Under the pieces are notes generated by a model. It worked only from the letters and a program-made list of their open reading frames with translations, did no database searches and had not been told where the DNA came from. This document shows, piece by piece, positions 41,916 to 49,850 of a stretch of DNA of 64,000 nt (position 1 is its first letter; every line of letters starts with the position of its first letter). Made by a program: the position numbers and the translations under genes. This DNA comes from Streptomyces natalensis ATCC 27448 (GTDB taxonomy: Bacteria; Actinomycetota; Actinomycetes; Streptomycetales; Streptomycetaceae): positions 682,001-746,000 of the forward strand of contig NZ_JRKI01000029.1 in the NCBI RefSeq assembly GCF_000935125.1, given 5' to 3'.

Positions 41916-42808
41916 GGCGCGGCTCCCTGCGGCTGCCCGCCCTGCGACGGCTCATCGGGCGGGGACTCATCGGGCAACGGCTCATCGTGCGTGGTCGCGA
42001 TGAAGGAGTACGGCGCCCAGGGGCCGGTGACGTCCACCTGGATCCCTGGGAGGCCGTCGGCGGCCCTCCGTACGGCGGCACGGAAGTCCGCGGCGTGCTC
42101 CAGCGGCACGAGATAGGCGTCGTTGACGACGTTCTCGCCGGGCCCCTGCGCGAGTTCGCCCTGCTGCGGGCGATGCTGGACCCGGTCGACCGCATGGTCA
42201 CGGGCCGCGGCCTCGACGCGCTCGGCGGCCCGTTCGGCCTCCCGGTATGTGTCCTCGCGCACCCGGTGCTGCGCCCGGCGCCGGCTGAGGTAGGCGCGGC
42301 CGGGGTCCGGGGCCGGGTCGGGCTCCGGGCCCGGGGCCCGACCGGCCGGTTCGGACCGGGCTTCGGCCGTCGCGGGCATCTCGACGTAGATCTTGACGCC
42401 CCATTCCTCGTGTCCCGCCAGGGCCGACAGCCGCTCGGCGAACGCCTCCCGGCGGGCGTCGAGCATGCGCCGTACCCGGTCGTCGTCCAGATAGACGGTC
42501 GCCAGCCGGAGGGGCAGCACGGTCGTGCGCGCGGCCAGCGCCTCGATCACCCGGTGATGGGCGCGAGCGACCGATTCCAGCCAGTCCAGGTCCTCCAGGT
42601 GCGCATGCAGTGCGGCCTCCCGGAAGTCCTGGGCGGGCACCGGGCTCACCGCGACCACCACGTCATGGTCCGCTCCCCCGCGCACCAGGTGGAGCGGCGC
42701 ATCCGCCACGCCGCGGAGCCCGGAGAGCACGTCGGCCAACGCTTCGTGGGCATCCCGAGCCACTCCGTAGGCGTAGGTGAGCGCATCCTGGGCGGTCGGC
42801 TCGGTCAT
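41912..42808 (-). CDS. gvpL: Gas vesicle protein GvpL/GvpF
   Basis: 298 residues. GvpF/GvpL family: YAYGVARDAHEALADVLSGL at the N-terminus, PLHLVRGG, a central VLPLRLATVYLDDDRVRRML and GVKIYVEMPA, then NVVNDAYLVPLEHAADFRAA and a final VTGPWAPYSF. A Pro/Asp-rich linker (about residues 155-170) and a C-terminal acidic-proline tail are extra. The role is probably in vesicle assembly with GvpA, which is missing here. Coupled to gvpK by a four-base overlap. Confidence 0.82.
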   Translation of the reverse strand: MTEPTAQDALTYAYGVARDAHEALADVLSGLRGVADAPLHLVRGGADHDVVVAVSPVPAQDFREAALHAHLEDLDWLESVARAHHRVIEALAARTTVLPLRLATVYLDDDRVRRMLDARREAFAERLSALAGHEEWGVKIYVEMPATAEARSEPAGRAPGPEPDPAPDPGRAYLSRRRAQHRVREDTYREAERAAERVEAAARDHAVDRVQHRPQQGELAQGPGENVVNDAYLVPLEHAADFRAAVRRAADGLPGIQVDVTGPWAPYSFIATTHDEPLPDESPPDEPSQGGQPQGAAP

Positions 42809-42846
42809 CGCTCACCTCGTCCCTTACGGGCTCATTCCCTTCGGGC

Positions 42847-43125
42847 TCATTCCTTTCGCTGCCGGGTCGGCCGACGGGACGACCGTTCCTGCCTCTCCGC
42901 GGGCTCCTTGTGCCGTGTCCGGTGCACCCGCTCCCACTCCTTCCCCTGGTCGCCCTCCTCCTCGTCCTCGCCGGAATCCGGGTTGCTCTGCCCTCGGGTG
43001 TAGCGACGGGTGCGCTCATACACCACCAATGAGCCTTCCTCGTCGGGCGTCACCCGGTAGCTCGCCATCACGCGGAATCGGAGACGACATGCTGCCCGCG
43101 CCATCGTCAAGAGGCGCCATTCCAT
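42847..43125 (-). pseudogene. gvpO: Degenerate gvpO (gas vesicle protein GvpO) remnant
   Basis: The frame encodes ASYRVTPDEEGSLVVYERTR followed by RYTRGQ, which is the C-terminal half of GvpO (usual end: LASYEVELDxxGELxxYRRxRRYxRGQ). In a complete GvpO about 70 residues would come before it; here they are replaced by an unrelated short stretch (MEWRLLTMARAACRLRFR), and a frameshift around 43060-43080 is likely. The tail is unusually long and charged. A 15-base duplication (GGGCTCATTCCYTT) lies at 42829-42858. The order O-L-K follows the order of the longer Streptomyces gvp clusters. Confidence 0.55.
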
Positions 43126-43338
43126 GGTATACGGCTCGTTTCAGAGCTTATCGGGATGAAGCGGGCACGCAGGGTGTACGGCAGGCACGGCGCCATGCGC
43201 GACTCCACGCCACGTCCCAGCTCCGCGTCACATCACGTCAGCGGGCGAACACAGGGCGGTGAGGCCCGCGGACAACGGCCGATCCACACCGCCTTGAACC
43301 CCGGAAGTCACGGGTAGCAGGCACCGCCGACAACGCTT

Positions 43339-43406
43339 TAGGAGCAGGAGCACGAGCAGGAGCAGGACAAGCAGAGCCAGCAGGACGAGCAGAAAGAGCA
43401 GGAGAA
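43339..43406. repeat. Purine-rich GAGCAG-type simple repeat in the universal stress protein leader
   Basis: The interval contains repeated AGCAGGAGC/GAGCAG hexamer-like units (GGAGCAGGAGCACGAGCAGG and on), ending just before the ATG at 43415. It serves as an extended purine-rich ribosome-binding region. On the opposite strand it would encode poly-Leu, which is not real coding. Confidence 0.7.
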
Positions 43407-43414
43407 GCACCCTG

Positions 43415-44350
43415 ATGAACGGCATTGTCACAGCAGACCGTCCCACCGCACACCGCCCCGTAGCAGGCCGCCCCGTCCTGGCGGGCATCGGCGGAGGGGG
43501 CGACCGGCTGCGGGTGGCCCGGCACGCCGCACTGCACGCGGGGCTGCACCACCGTCCACTGCACCTCCTGCATATCGCCGAACGGGCGGGCCCGGCGGGG
43601 CCGTTGGCGGATCCGGCCGAGGACACCCTCGAAGCCCTCGCATCCCTGATGCGTACGGAGTTCCCCGGCTTGACGGTATGTAGGGAAACGACGCACGGCC
43701 GGACTGCCGACGCCCTGCTGAGCCGCTCGCACGGGGCGTCGCGCCTGGTCCTCGGACATCAAGGAGGCGGCGGCCTACCCCGGCTTCCCCTGGGGTCGGT
43801 CGGCCGCCACGTGGCCGCACATGCGCCCTGTCCGGTCATCGTCATACCGCCGCGCGAAGCCCCCGAGGCTCCGGAAAATCGGGTGGTCGTCGGTGTCGAC
43901 GTCTGCGACACCTCTCCCGTCTCCGACGAGGCTCTGGACCTCGCCTTCACCGAAGCCGAACTCCGGGGCGCACGACTGGAGTTGCTGCATGCCGCCTTCC
44001 ACCCCGGCGAGACCCCCGTCGGCCCGGGGCTGGTGCCACCCGACTATCGGGCCCCCGACGATGCGGCCCGGCTCCTCCTGGAGGCCGAAACCGCCAAGCG
44101 ACGTAACAGCCACCCCGGGTTACGGGTCCACGTACGGGTCGAGCGCGTCCGCCCCGCCACCCTCCTGCGAGAGGCCGGTCGCCGCGCCGCACTGCTGGTC
44201 GTCGGCTCCCATGGCCGCGGTGGCCTGCGGCGGCTGGTGCTGGGGTCGGTGAGCGCCGAAACCCTGCGCAGCGCGGCGTGCCCGGTGGCGGTGGTGCCGT
44301 CGGCGGCGGTCCCGTTGGCGGACGGCGGGGGCGGGCGCGGGCGCGGGTAG
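43415..44350 (+). CDS. Tandem universal stress protein
   Basis: 311 residues formed by two UspA domains. Domain 1 (about 15-145) ends LVLGHQGGGGLPRLPLGSVG with HVAAHAPCPVIVI; domain 2 (150-305) has VVVGVDVCDTS and the ATP-binding loop VVGSHGRGGLRRLVLGSVSA with CPVAVVP. Such proteins bind ATP and help during stress; a link to gas vesicles or dormancy is common in actinobacteria. The ATG at 43415 is preceded by a purine-rich repeat containing several GGAG-like sites. It converges with the GST-like gene. Confidence 0.85.
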   Translation: MNGIVTADRPTAHRPVAGRPVLAGIGGGGDRLRVARHAALHAGLHHRPLHLLHIAERAGPAGPLADPAEDTLEALASLMRTEFPGLTVCRETTHGRTADALLSRSHGASRLVLGHQGGGGLPRLPLGSVGRHVAAHAPCPVIVIPPREAPEAPENRVVVGVDVCDTSPVSDEALDLAFTEAELRGARLELLHAAFHPGETPVGPGLVPPDYRAPDDAARLLLEAETAKRRNSHPGLRVHVRVERVRPATLLREAGRRAALLVVGSHGRGGLRRLVLGSVSAETLRSAACPVAVVPSAAVPLADGGGGRGRG

Positions 44351-44458
44351 GCGGCCGGGGAAGCCGCCGTCATTCCTCTTCGTCCTCGTAGCGGTCTTCG
44401 TCAGCCTCGGCTTCCCCTCGGGTCAAGGAGGCCCGCCCTGCGCCCCGTCCGTCTCCAC

Positions 44459-45358
44459 TCAGCCGAAGCTGGGCGTCACCGGCCCCGAACGGCGCGCCGC
44501 CGTCCAGTCCACGATCTGTACCGCCGCCCCGGCGGCCTCCTGCCCACGGCAACGGGCGTGATGGCGGCGTGCGATGCCGTCCAGGTCGAGGTGGGCGCCG
44601 AACGCGGGGCGCGCGGCCAGGCGGCGGGCGTACGACCACAGCCGCCGGTGGCCTGCGATGCGGTGCACCGCCGCGGCGTCCAGGTGCCAGCGGTGCACGG
44701 TGTCGAGCTGGACCAGGGCCACCCACAACTCGACGTCGGCCGAGGTGAGTTCGCCGCTCAGTACGTGGTCCCGGTCGGCCAGTCGCCGTTCGAACGAGCC
44801 CAGCGCGCCGAGCAGGGTGCCCAACGCCGTCTCGTACTCCGGGCTGTCCGCGCCCAGCCGGCCGGCGTTCTGCGCGGCCTCGTGGATGCCGTACGCACAG
44901 AGCCGGCTGATCTCCTCAAGGGCGTTGCGGGCACGGCACGGATACAGCACCGGGCCACGCTCGCCGAACCGCTCGGCCAGGTCACGCGCGATGTCGGGCG
45001 CGTGGGTGCTGACGATCCGCCCCGTCCATCCGTCGCTCAGCGCCGGCGCCGCGGCCGGTCCGGGGTACTGGTGCGAGCTGGCCTCGTACAGCGGTCGCAG
45101 CGCGGCGTATTCACCGTCCGGGCTGTCGGGGACGGCGGGCAGCAGCGTCACCGGGAGGGTGTCGCCGAGCTCCAGGAGGCTGTGGGTGATGGCGATCCGC
45201 AGGCAGTCCGGACAGGCGGGCGAGAGGTGGAGGCGGTAGCGGTGCGGCGCGGCGTAGTGGCCGCTGCGCGGGTCGCCGCCGATCCGGCCGCGGAGCGGGG
45301 GTACGGCGGTGCGGTGGGGGGTGGGAGACATGGCGGTCGCAGCAGAGGTGGCGGTCAT
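44459..45358 (-). CDS. Xi-class glutathione-S-transferase-like protein
   Basis: 299 residues. The C-terminal GST helical domain is recognisable (EISRLCAYGIHEAAQNAGRL, LADRDHVLSGELTSADVELW, HRWHLDAAAVHRIAGHRRLW), as in glutathionyl-hydroquinone reductases (YqjG/ECM4). The N-terminal thioredoxin domain contains LSPACPDCLRIAITHSLLEL where the Xi class has CPWAHR; the pair of cysteines CPDC replaces the single catalytic cysteine. Streptomyces use mycothiol, so the thiol partner is uncertain. AGGGAG five bases upstream supports ATG 45358. Confidence 0.78.
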   Translation of the reverse strand: MTATSAATAMSPTPHRTAVPPLRGRIGGDPRSGHYAAPHRYRLHLSPACPDCLRIAITHSLLELGDTLPVTLLPAVPDSPDGEYAALRPLYEASSHQYPGPAAAPALSDGWTGRIVSTHAPDIARDLAERFGERGPVLYPCRARNALEEISRLCAYGIHEAAQNAGRLGADSPEYETALGTLLGALGSFERRLADRDHVLSGELTSADVELWVALVQLDTVHRWHLDAAAVHRIAGHRRLWSYARRLAARPAFGAHLDLDGIARRHHARCRGQEAAGAAVQIVDWTAARRSGPVTPSFG

Positions 45359-45914
45359 GTGGACTCCCTGGGGTGTGGACGGGTGATGTGGGGACGGGTG
45401 AGGTGAGGACGGCGGAGGTGGCGGCGGAGGTGAGGACGCGTGGGGCGGCGTACGGCGGGCAGGTCCCGAGGGAGGGATCAGTAGGCCGGTAGGCCGCCAC
45501 GCCGGCAGGGCCCGCAGAACCGACGGAAGCGGACGGGCGGTAGGGGCCGCCGTAGAGGTGGATCGACGTCACGTCGGCATCGGACCCGAGCCCACGCCGA
45601 GCCGACCCGCTACCGCCTCACGCGCATCAGGAAGCGGAACTTGCCGCGCTGCACACACGCAGAAGGTCGATGTGCCGTCGCGAGGTGAGCAGCGGAAGCG
45701 ACGTCAGCGGCGGGCGCGACATCGGGAGGGGAAGCGCGGTGAGCAGGGAAAAAGGCCGGGCCGCGCGGGCCGCGCGGTCGGTGTCCGGCACCGTACGCCC
45801 CATGAATTCCCACCCGTTCACTAGGTTCCCGCCCCCGAGTGTCGAGCCGCCGTCGAACGGCGTCAAGAGCGCACACCCGACCACCCGCCCGCGCCCTTGC
45901 GGGATAATGCCCCC
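45359..45914. other. 556-base divergent intergenic region
   Basis: It lies between the GST-like start and the Rrf2 start. The first 70 bases contain degenerate GGACGGGTGA/GAGGTG repeats. Open frames on both strands are antisense to each other and show no family. The last 12 bases hold the Rrf2 promoter element described separately. I see no RNA gene. Confidence 0.5.
45903..45908 (+). promoter_or_regulatory. Probable -10 box of a leaderless Rrf2 transcript
   Basis: GATAAT at 45903-45908 is six bases before the ATG at 45915, and no Shine-Dalgarno is present in between (only GCCCCC). This spacing fits transcription starting at the start codon. No good -35 hexamer is seen at 17-18 bases (region around 45880). 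Confidence 0.5.
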
Positions 45915-46373
45915 ATGCGGATTTCAGCCAGGGCGGACTATGCGGTGCGAGCCGCGCTGCAACTCGCTGATGTCCGGGATGCGGGGCCGCTCAAGGCCGA
46001 GGCCATTGCGGACGCTCAGGAGATTCCGCACAAATTCCTCGAAGGCATCCTCAACGACATGCGCCGCGGCGGTCTCGTCCTCAGTCAGCGCGGCGGCAAC
46101 GGCGGGTACCGGCTGGCCAAGCCCCCGGAGAGCATCAGCATCGCGGACGTCATCCGCGTCGTGGACGGACCGCTGGTGTCGGTACGCGGCGTACGCCCGC
46201 CGGAGCTGTCGTACAGCGGGCCGGCCGAGTCGCTGCTCCCCCTGTGGATCGCGCTGCGGGCCAACGTCCGGCAGATCCTCGACGGTGTGTCGCTGGCGGA
46301 TGTCGCCGCCGCCGAGCTGCCCGCCCTGGTGTCCGCGCTGAGCGAGGACCCCGCCTCATGGACAAACCCGTGA
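45915..46373 (+). CDS. Rrf2-family transcriptional regulator
   Basis: 152 residues. The winged-helix Rrf2 domain begins MRISARADYAVRAALQLADV, with KFLEGILNDMRRGGLVLSQR and GGNGGYRLAKPPESISIADV. The iron-sulfur cysteines of IscR/NsrR are absent, so it is of the cysteine-free type such as CymR, which regulates sulfur metabolism in Bacillus. That fits its position 227 bases upstream of a SfnB-like enzyme and an ABC importer. A GATAAT box right before the ATG suggests a leaderless mRNA. Confidence 0.85.
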   Translation: MRISARADYAVRAALQLADVRDAGPLKAEAIADAQEIPHKFLEGILNDMRRGGLVLSQRGGNGGYRLAKPPESISIADVIRVVDGPLVSVRGVRPPELSYSGPAESLLPLWIALRANVRQILDGVSLADVAAAELPALVSALSEDPASWTNP

Positions 46374-46520
46374 CGAACCCGTAGAGACCGGACGGCGAGG
46401 CAGGGCGCCACAGGCACGACGGAGACCTCTGCCCCCGCGACCTCGCGTCCGGATCCCGACCCCAACTGTCCACCCCTTGAACACCCCTTGCCCCTCCCGG
46501 AGTCCGCAAGCATGCTTAAT

Positions 46521-46548
46521 CCCTATTAATCCAGTGGGAAAACTAGGG
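46521..46548. promoter_or_regulatory. AT-rich imperfect dyad, candidate Rrf2 operator/promoter
   Basis: The 28 bases run from CCCTA (46521-46525) to TAGGG (46544-46548) with the inner dyad CCAGTGG at 46531-46537, in a strikingly AT-rich stretch (TATTAAT, GGGAAAAC). A direct repeat TTAATCC, separated by ten bases, starts at 46516. It lies 52 bases before the SfnB-like start. Confidence 0.5.
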
Positions 46549-46600
46549 AAGCCGGGATGACCGCCGGCCCACCTCCCCCGACAGGACGGTGAACGGCGCC

Positions 46601-47869
46601 ATGCCGAAAGAGTCCGCAGCCCGCCCCGCCCCGGCGCCGCCCACCGCGGCGGAGGACGGCATCTGGCTCCGCGTCACCCGGGAGATCGCCGATGACCTGG
46701 CCGTCGACGCGCTCGCCCGTGACCGGGCGGGCAAGCCTCCCTTCGACGAGCTCTCGCGGCTGCGCGAGGCCGGTCTGCCGGCCCGGCTGCTGCCCGCCGG
46801 CCCGCTGGGCAGGGGCAGTGACTGGCGTACGGCCTGTGCGGTCCTCCGCGAGATCGCGGCGGCCGACAGCTCCATCGCCGAAGTCCTCGCCCGCCACTAC
46901 GTCCTGTCCTGGTCCCCCCGCTTCTTCGGCACCCCGGAGCGCGCGGAACGCCTCGAACTGCTCTCGGCCGAGGGGCAGTGGCTCTGGGCCGGCAGCACCG
47001 ACATCCCGGAGCCGGAGCCGGCCTCCCCGACGGACGCCGATCTCACCCTCACGCCCGCCCCCGGCGGATACGTCCTCACCGGGCACAAAAGCCTGGCCAC
47101 GGGCGTGACCGTCGCCGACCGCCTGGTCCTCGGCGCGCGCTGCGGCGAGACCGGCGACGCGCTGATCGTGTCCGTGGACCCGGCCCATCCCGCCGTAACG
47201 GCCGTCCCGGCGCATGACCGGCTCGGGCAGCGGCTGGCCGGAGCGGGCGACATCGGGTTCGACAACGTACGGATTCCCGGGGACCAGGTACTCGGCGCCG
47301 TCCCCCGCGACGAGCACGCCCTCTCCCCCTTCGCCTCGCTCGCCCCGTTGGCGTTGCGGCTGGCGCTGGCCCATGTCGCCCTGGGCGCCGCCGAAGGCGC
47401 ACTGGCCGAGGCGCGGGATGTCAGCCGGGCCACGCCGCACGGCTGGTCCGGCGCGGCCGCGGACGACGGCGGCTACCCGGACCGTCCGGGCCGGGATCCC
47501 TATCTCCTCCTCGCCTACGGGGAGTTGGTGACCGCTGCCCACACCGCCGCGGCGGTCGTCGAACCGGCGACGGAGGCCCTGGCGAGGGGGCTGCTCCTGG
47601 GCCCGGCACTCGGCGTCGACCAGCGTGCCGATATCGCCGTACTCGTCGCCGCGGCCGAGGCCGTCACCGGCGCGTCCGCCCTCCAGATCACCACCCGCGT
47701 CATGGAGCTGGCGGGCGGCGCCGACTCCCCCACCGACGGTCCGGGCTTCGACCGGTTCTGGCGCAATGCACGCGTCCTGACCGCCCAGTGTTCCCCCACC
47801 CACAGCCTCCGCGACATCGGCGACCACTACCTGAACGGCACGGATCCGGCCCTGCCGCTGGGGATCTGA
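46601..47869 (+). CDS. Acyl-CoA dehydrogenase-fold flavin monooxygenase (SfnB/DszC-like)
   Basis: 422 residues. The fold is that of acyl-CoA dehydrogenases (N-terminal helices DLAVDALARDRAGKPPF and LREAGLPARLLP, middle barrel, C-terminal four-helix region with GASALQITTRVMELAGGADS). It matches the SfnB/DszC group, FMNH2- or FAD-using monooxygenases in organosulfur use; these lack the catalytic glutamate of true dehydrogenases. Sulfur function is inferred from Rrf2 and importer neighbours. The start is ATG 46601 or GTG 46589; AGGA lies 2 bases from the GTG and 14 from the ATG, so this remains undecided. A strong hairpin overlaps the stop. Confidence 0.76.
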   Translation: MPKESAARPAPAPPTAAEDGIWLRVTREIADDLAVDALARDRAGKPPFDELSRLREAGLPARLLPAGPLGRGSDWRTACAVLREIAAADSSIAEVLARHYVLSWSPRFFGTPERAERLELLSAEGQWLWAGSTDIPEPEPASPTDADLTLTPAPGGYVLTGHKSLATGVTVADRLVLGARCGETGDALIVSVDPAHPAVTAVPAHDRLGQRLAGAGDIGFDNVRIPGDQVLGAVPRDEHALSPFASLAPLALRLALAHVALGAAEGALAEARDVSRATPHGWSGAAADDGGYPDRPGRDPYLLLAYGELVTAAHTAAAVVEPATEALARGLLLGPALGVDQRADIAVLVAAAEAVTGASALQITTRVMELAGGADSPTDGPGFDRFWRNARVLTAQCSPTHSLRDIGDHYLNGTDPALPLGI

Positions 47870-47882
47870 GCGGCAGGGCCGG
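47846..47882. terminator. Strong 14-bp hairpin between convergent genes
   Basis: CCGGCCCTGCCGCT (47846-47859) pairs perfectly with AGCGGCAGGGCCGG (47869-47882) around a nine-base loop. The TGA of the SfnB-like gene lies within loop and stem. A second small stem (47879-47896, CCGGCG/CGCCGG) overlaps it. It can terminate both the SfnB-like gene and the ABC operon coming from the right. Confidence 0.8.
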
Positions 47883-47911
47883 CGTGGGCGCGCCGGTTGG
47901 TCCGGCTCCGT

Positions 47912-48946
47912 TCAGCCCGCCTTCTTGGCGAATTCCGTCGTGTAGGTCTTCGTCAGATCCACCGTCGCGTTCTTCAGATTCGGGTTGAAGGACTTCAGGA
48001 CGCGTTCGACGGTGGCGGGCCCGTCCGCCGGCATCACGCCGTCCTTGGTGAACATCGGCAGGGTGTCCTTGATGGCCTGGGCATACAGCTGCTCACCGCC
48101 CTGGGCGTAGTCGGCGGGCATTTTGGCCGCGATCTGTTCGGGAGTGTGGGTGGACATCCACTTGAGGGTCTTCACAAAGGCGTTGGTGAGTTTCTGGACC
48201 GTCTCCTTGTGGCTGTTCACCCAGTCGGTGTTCATATAGAGGCTGGAGGAGGGGTACGGGCCGCCGAGCGCCTGCCGGGAGCCCTCGGGGGTGCGCATGT
48301 CGACGAGGACCTTGCCGAGGTTCTTGTTCACGAGCTGCGCGACGGTGGGGTCGGTCGTCATTCCGCCCTGGATGGAGCCCTGTTGGAGCGCGGAGAGGAA
48401 GGTCTGGCCCGCGCCGACCGCCACCGGGGTGAAGGAGTTCGTCGGTACGCCGTTCTTGACCGCGAGGTATTTGGTGAGGAAATCGGTGGACGAGCCGAGG
48501 CCGGTGACGCCGAGTTTCTGTCCCTTGAAGTCCTTGGGTGAGGCGAGGCTACCGGCCGCCTTGCGGGAGACGACTTCGACCTCGCCGGGGGCGTGCGCGA
48601 GCTGTACCACCGATTCCACCTGCTTGCCCTTGGCCTGAAGGTCGAGGGTGTGGTCGTAGAAGCCGACGACGCCCTGGACATCGCCGGAGACGAGGGAGGT
48701 GGTGGCCTGGACGCCGGCGGGTTCGGTGAGGAGGGTGACGTCGAGGCCCTCGTCCTTGAAGTAGCCGAGCTGCTGGGTGAGTCTGGCGGGGAGGTAGATG
48801 ACCTTGTCGAGGCCGCCCACCATGATCTTGATGCCGCCGTCCTTGGCGTCGGCGCCGGCCGGGGAACCGCCGCCACAGGCGGTCAGGGTGGTGAGGGCGA
48901 GCAGCGTGGCGGCAGCGGCGGCCGACAGCTTGAGCGGGGTACGCAT
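47912..48946 (-). CDS. ABC transporter substrate-binding lipoprotein (NMT1/SsuA type)
   Basis: 344 residues. A lipoprotein signal peptide ends at LTAC (Cys24). The periplasmic-binding domain has the NMT1/SsuA/ThiY pattern: GGLDKVIYLPARLTQQLGYF, EGLDVTLLTEPAG, GVVGFYDHTL and GGMTTDPTV. Such proteins bind sulfonates, nitrate, thiamine precursors or aromatic carboxylates. It is the last gene of the operon ATPase-permease-lipoprotein. The ATG at 48946 is preceded by AAGGA at about seven bases. Substrate is open: SfnB-like next door suggests organosulfur; the divergent CitA/CitB suggests a carboxylate. Confidence 0.85.
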   Translation of the reverse strand: MRTPLKLSAAAAATLLALTTLTACGGGSPAGADAKDGGIKIMVGGLDKVIYLPARLTQQLGYFKDEGLDVTLLTEPAGVQATTSLVSGDVQGVVGFYDHTLDLQAKGKQVESVVQLAHAPGEVEVVSRKAAGSLASPKDFKGQKLGVTGLGSSTDFLTKYLAVKNGVPTNSFTPVAVGAGQTFLSALQQGSIQGGMTTDPTVAQLVNKNLGKVLVDMRTPEGSRQALGGPYPSSSLYMNTDWVNSHKETVQKLTNAFVKTLKWMSTHTPEQIAAKMPADYAQGGEQLYAQAIKDTLPMFTKDGVMPADGPATVERVLKSFNPNLKNATVDLTKTYTTEFAKKAG

Positions 48947-48983
48947 GGTCACGTCCTTGGGGGTCAGGGGCGGGGTCGGGGGT

Positions 48984-49850
48984 TCAGCGGTCGGCGGAGG
49001 TGTCGGCGGGCTTCCAGCGGAAGAGGCGCTTTTCGAGGAAGGCGAGCAGGCCCTCGGCGAGCAGGGCGACGACGGCGAGGATCGCCATGGCGGCGTAGAC
49101 ACCGGCCGCGTTGAACGTGCCCTGTGAGGCGGAGACCAGCAGGCCCAGGCCCTTGGTGGCGCCGATGTACTCGCCGACGATCGCGCCGATCAGGGCGAAG
49201 CCGAAGCTGACGTGCAGGCTGGTGAAGATCCAGGAGGTGGCGGAGGGGATCACCACCTGGAGGGTGACCTGGCGGTTGCTCGCGCCGAGGATCCGGGAGT
49301 TGGCGACCAGGTTGCGGTCGACCTCCCGGGCGCCCTGGAAGGCGTTGAAGAAGACCGGGAAGAAGACGAGGACGACGGCGGAGGCGACCTTGGAGGCCGG
49401 GCCGAGGCCGAACCAGATGAGGAAGATCGGCGCGAGGACGATCCTCGGCAGTGCGTTGAGGACCTTGATGTACGGGCCGAGCACATCGGCCAGGAACCGG
49501 ATCCGGCCGAGGGCGATGCCCAGCACCACACCGCCGATGACGCCGATGATCCAGCCGAACAGCGCCTCGTAGAGCGTGTACCAGATCTGCTCCCACAGGG
49601 AGCCCTGGGGCGTGCCGTCGATCGCCCACTGGGTGATCTGGTCCCAGATCTTCGAGGGCATCGAGAAGTTGAACGGGTCGATGACGGCGGCGCGGGCCAG
49701 CCCTTCCCAGAGGGCGAGGAGGCCGACGAGGAGCAGGACCCGGGTGCCGTGGACGAGCAGGGTGCGGTTGCGGGCGGCGCGCGCCCTGGCCTGGGTGCGG
49801 TCGGTACGGACGGCGGCGGGGGCGCCGAGGACCACGGACTCATGCGGCAT
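48984..49850 (-). CDS. ABC transporter permease (SsuC type)
   Basis: 288 residues with about six transmembrane helices and the binding-protein-dependent EAA loop (ANSRILGASNRQVTLQVVIP). The N-terminal 35 residues are polar and cytoplasmic. The sequence LGPYIKVLNALPRIVLAPIF is typical of the nitrate/sulfonate/taurine permease group. The start at ATG 49850 has AAAGGGG about nine bases upstream, and it overlaps the end of the ATPase gene by eleven bases, so translation is coupled. Confidence 0.86.
   Translation of the reverse strand: MPHESVVLGAPAAVRTDRTQARARAARNRTLLVHGTRVLLLVGLLALWEGLARAAVIDPFNFSMPSKIWDQITQWAIDGTPQGSLWEQIWYTLYEALFGWIIGVIGGVVLGIALGRIRFLADVLGPYIKVLNALPRIVLAPIFLIWFGLGPASKVASAVVLVFFPVFFNAFQGAREVDRNLVANSRILGASNRQVTLQVVIPSATSWIFTSLHVSFGFALIGAIVGEYIGATKGLGLLVSASQGTFNAAGVYAAMAILAVVALLAEGLLAFLEKRLFRWKPADTSADR

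Noticed and set aside
43228..43626. Minus-strand frame with a poly-leucine segment resembling a membrane protein
   Set aside because: The leucines come from the GAGCAG repeat on the other strand and the frame overlaps the universal stress protein gene.
44370..44726. Minus-strand frame ending in an acidic tail (EAEADEDRYEDEEE)
   Set aside because: The tail looks protein-like but the rest is antisense shadow of the GST-like gene, without start or family.
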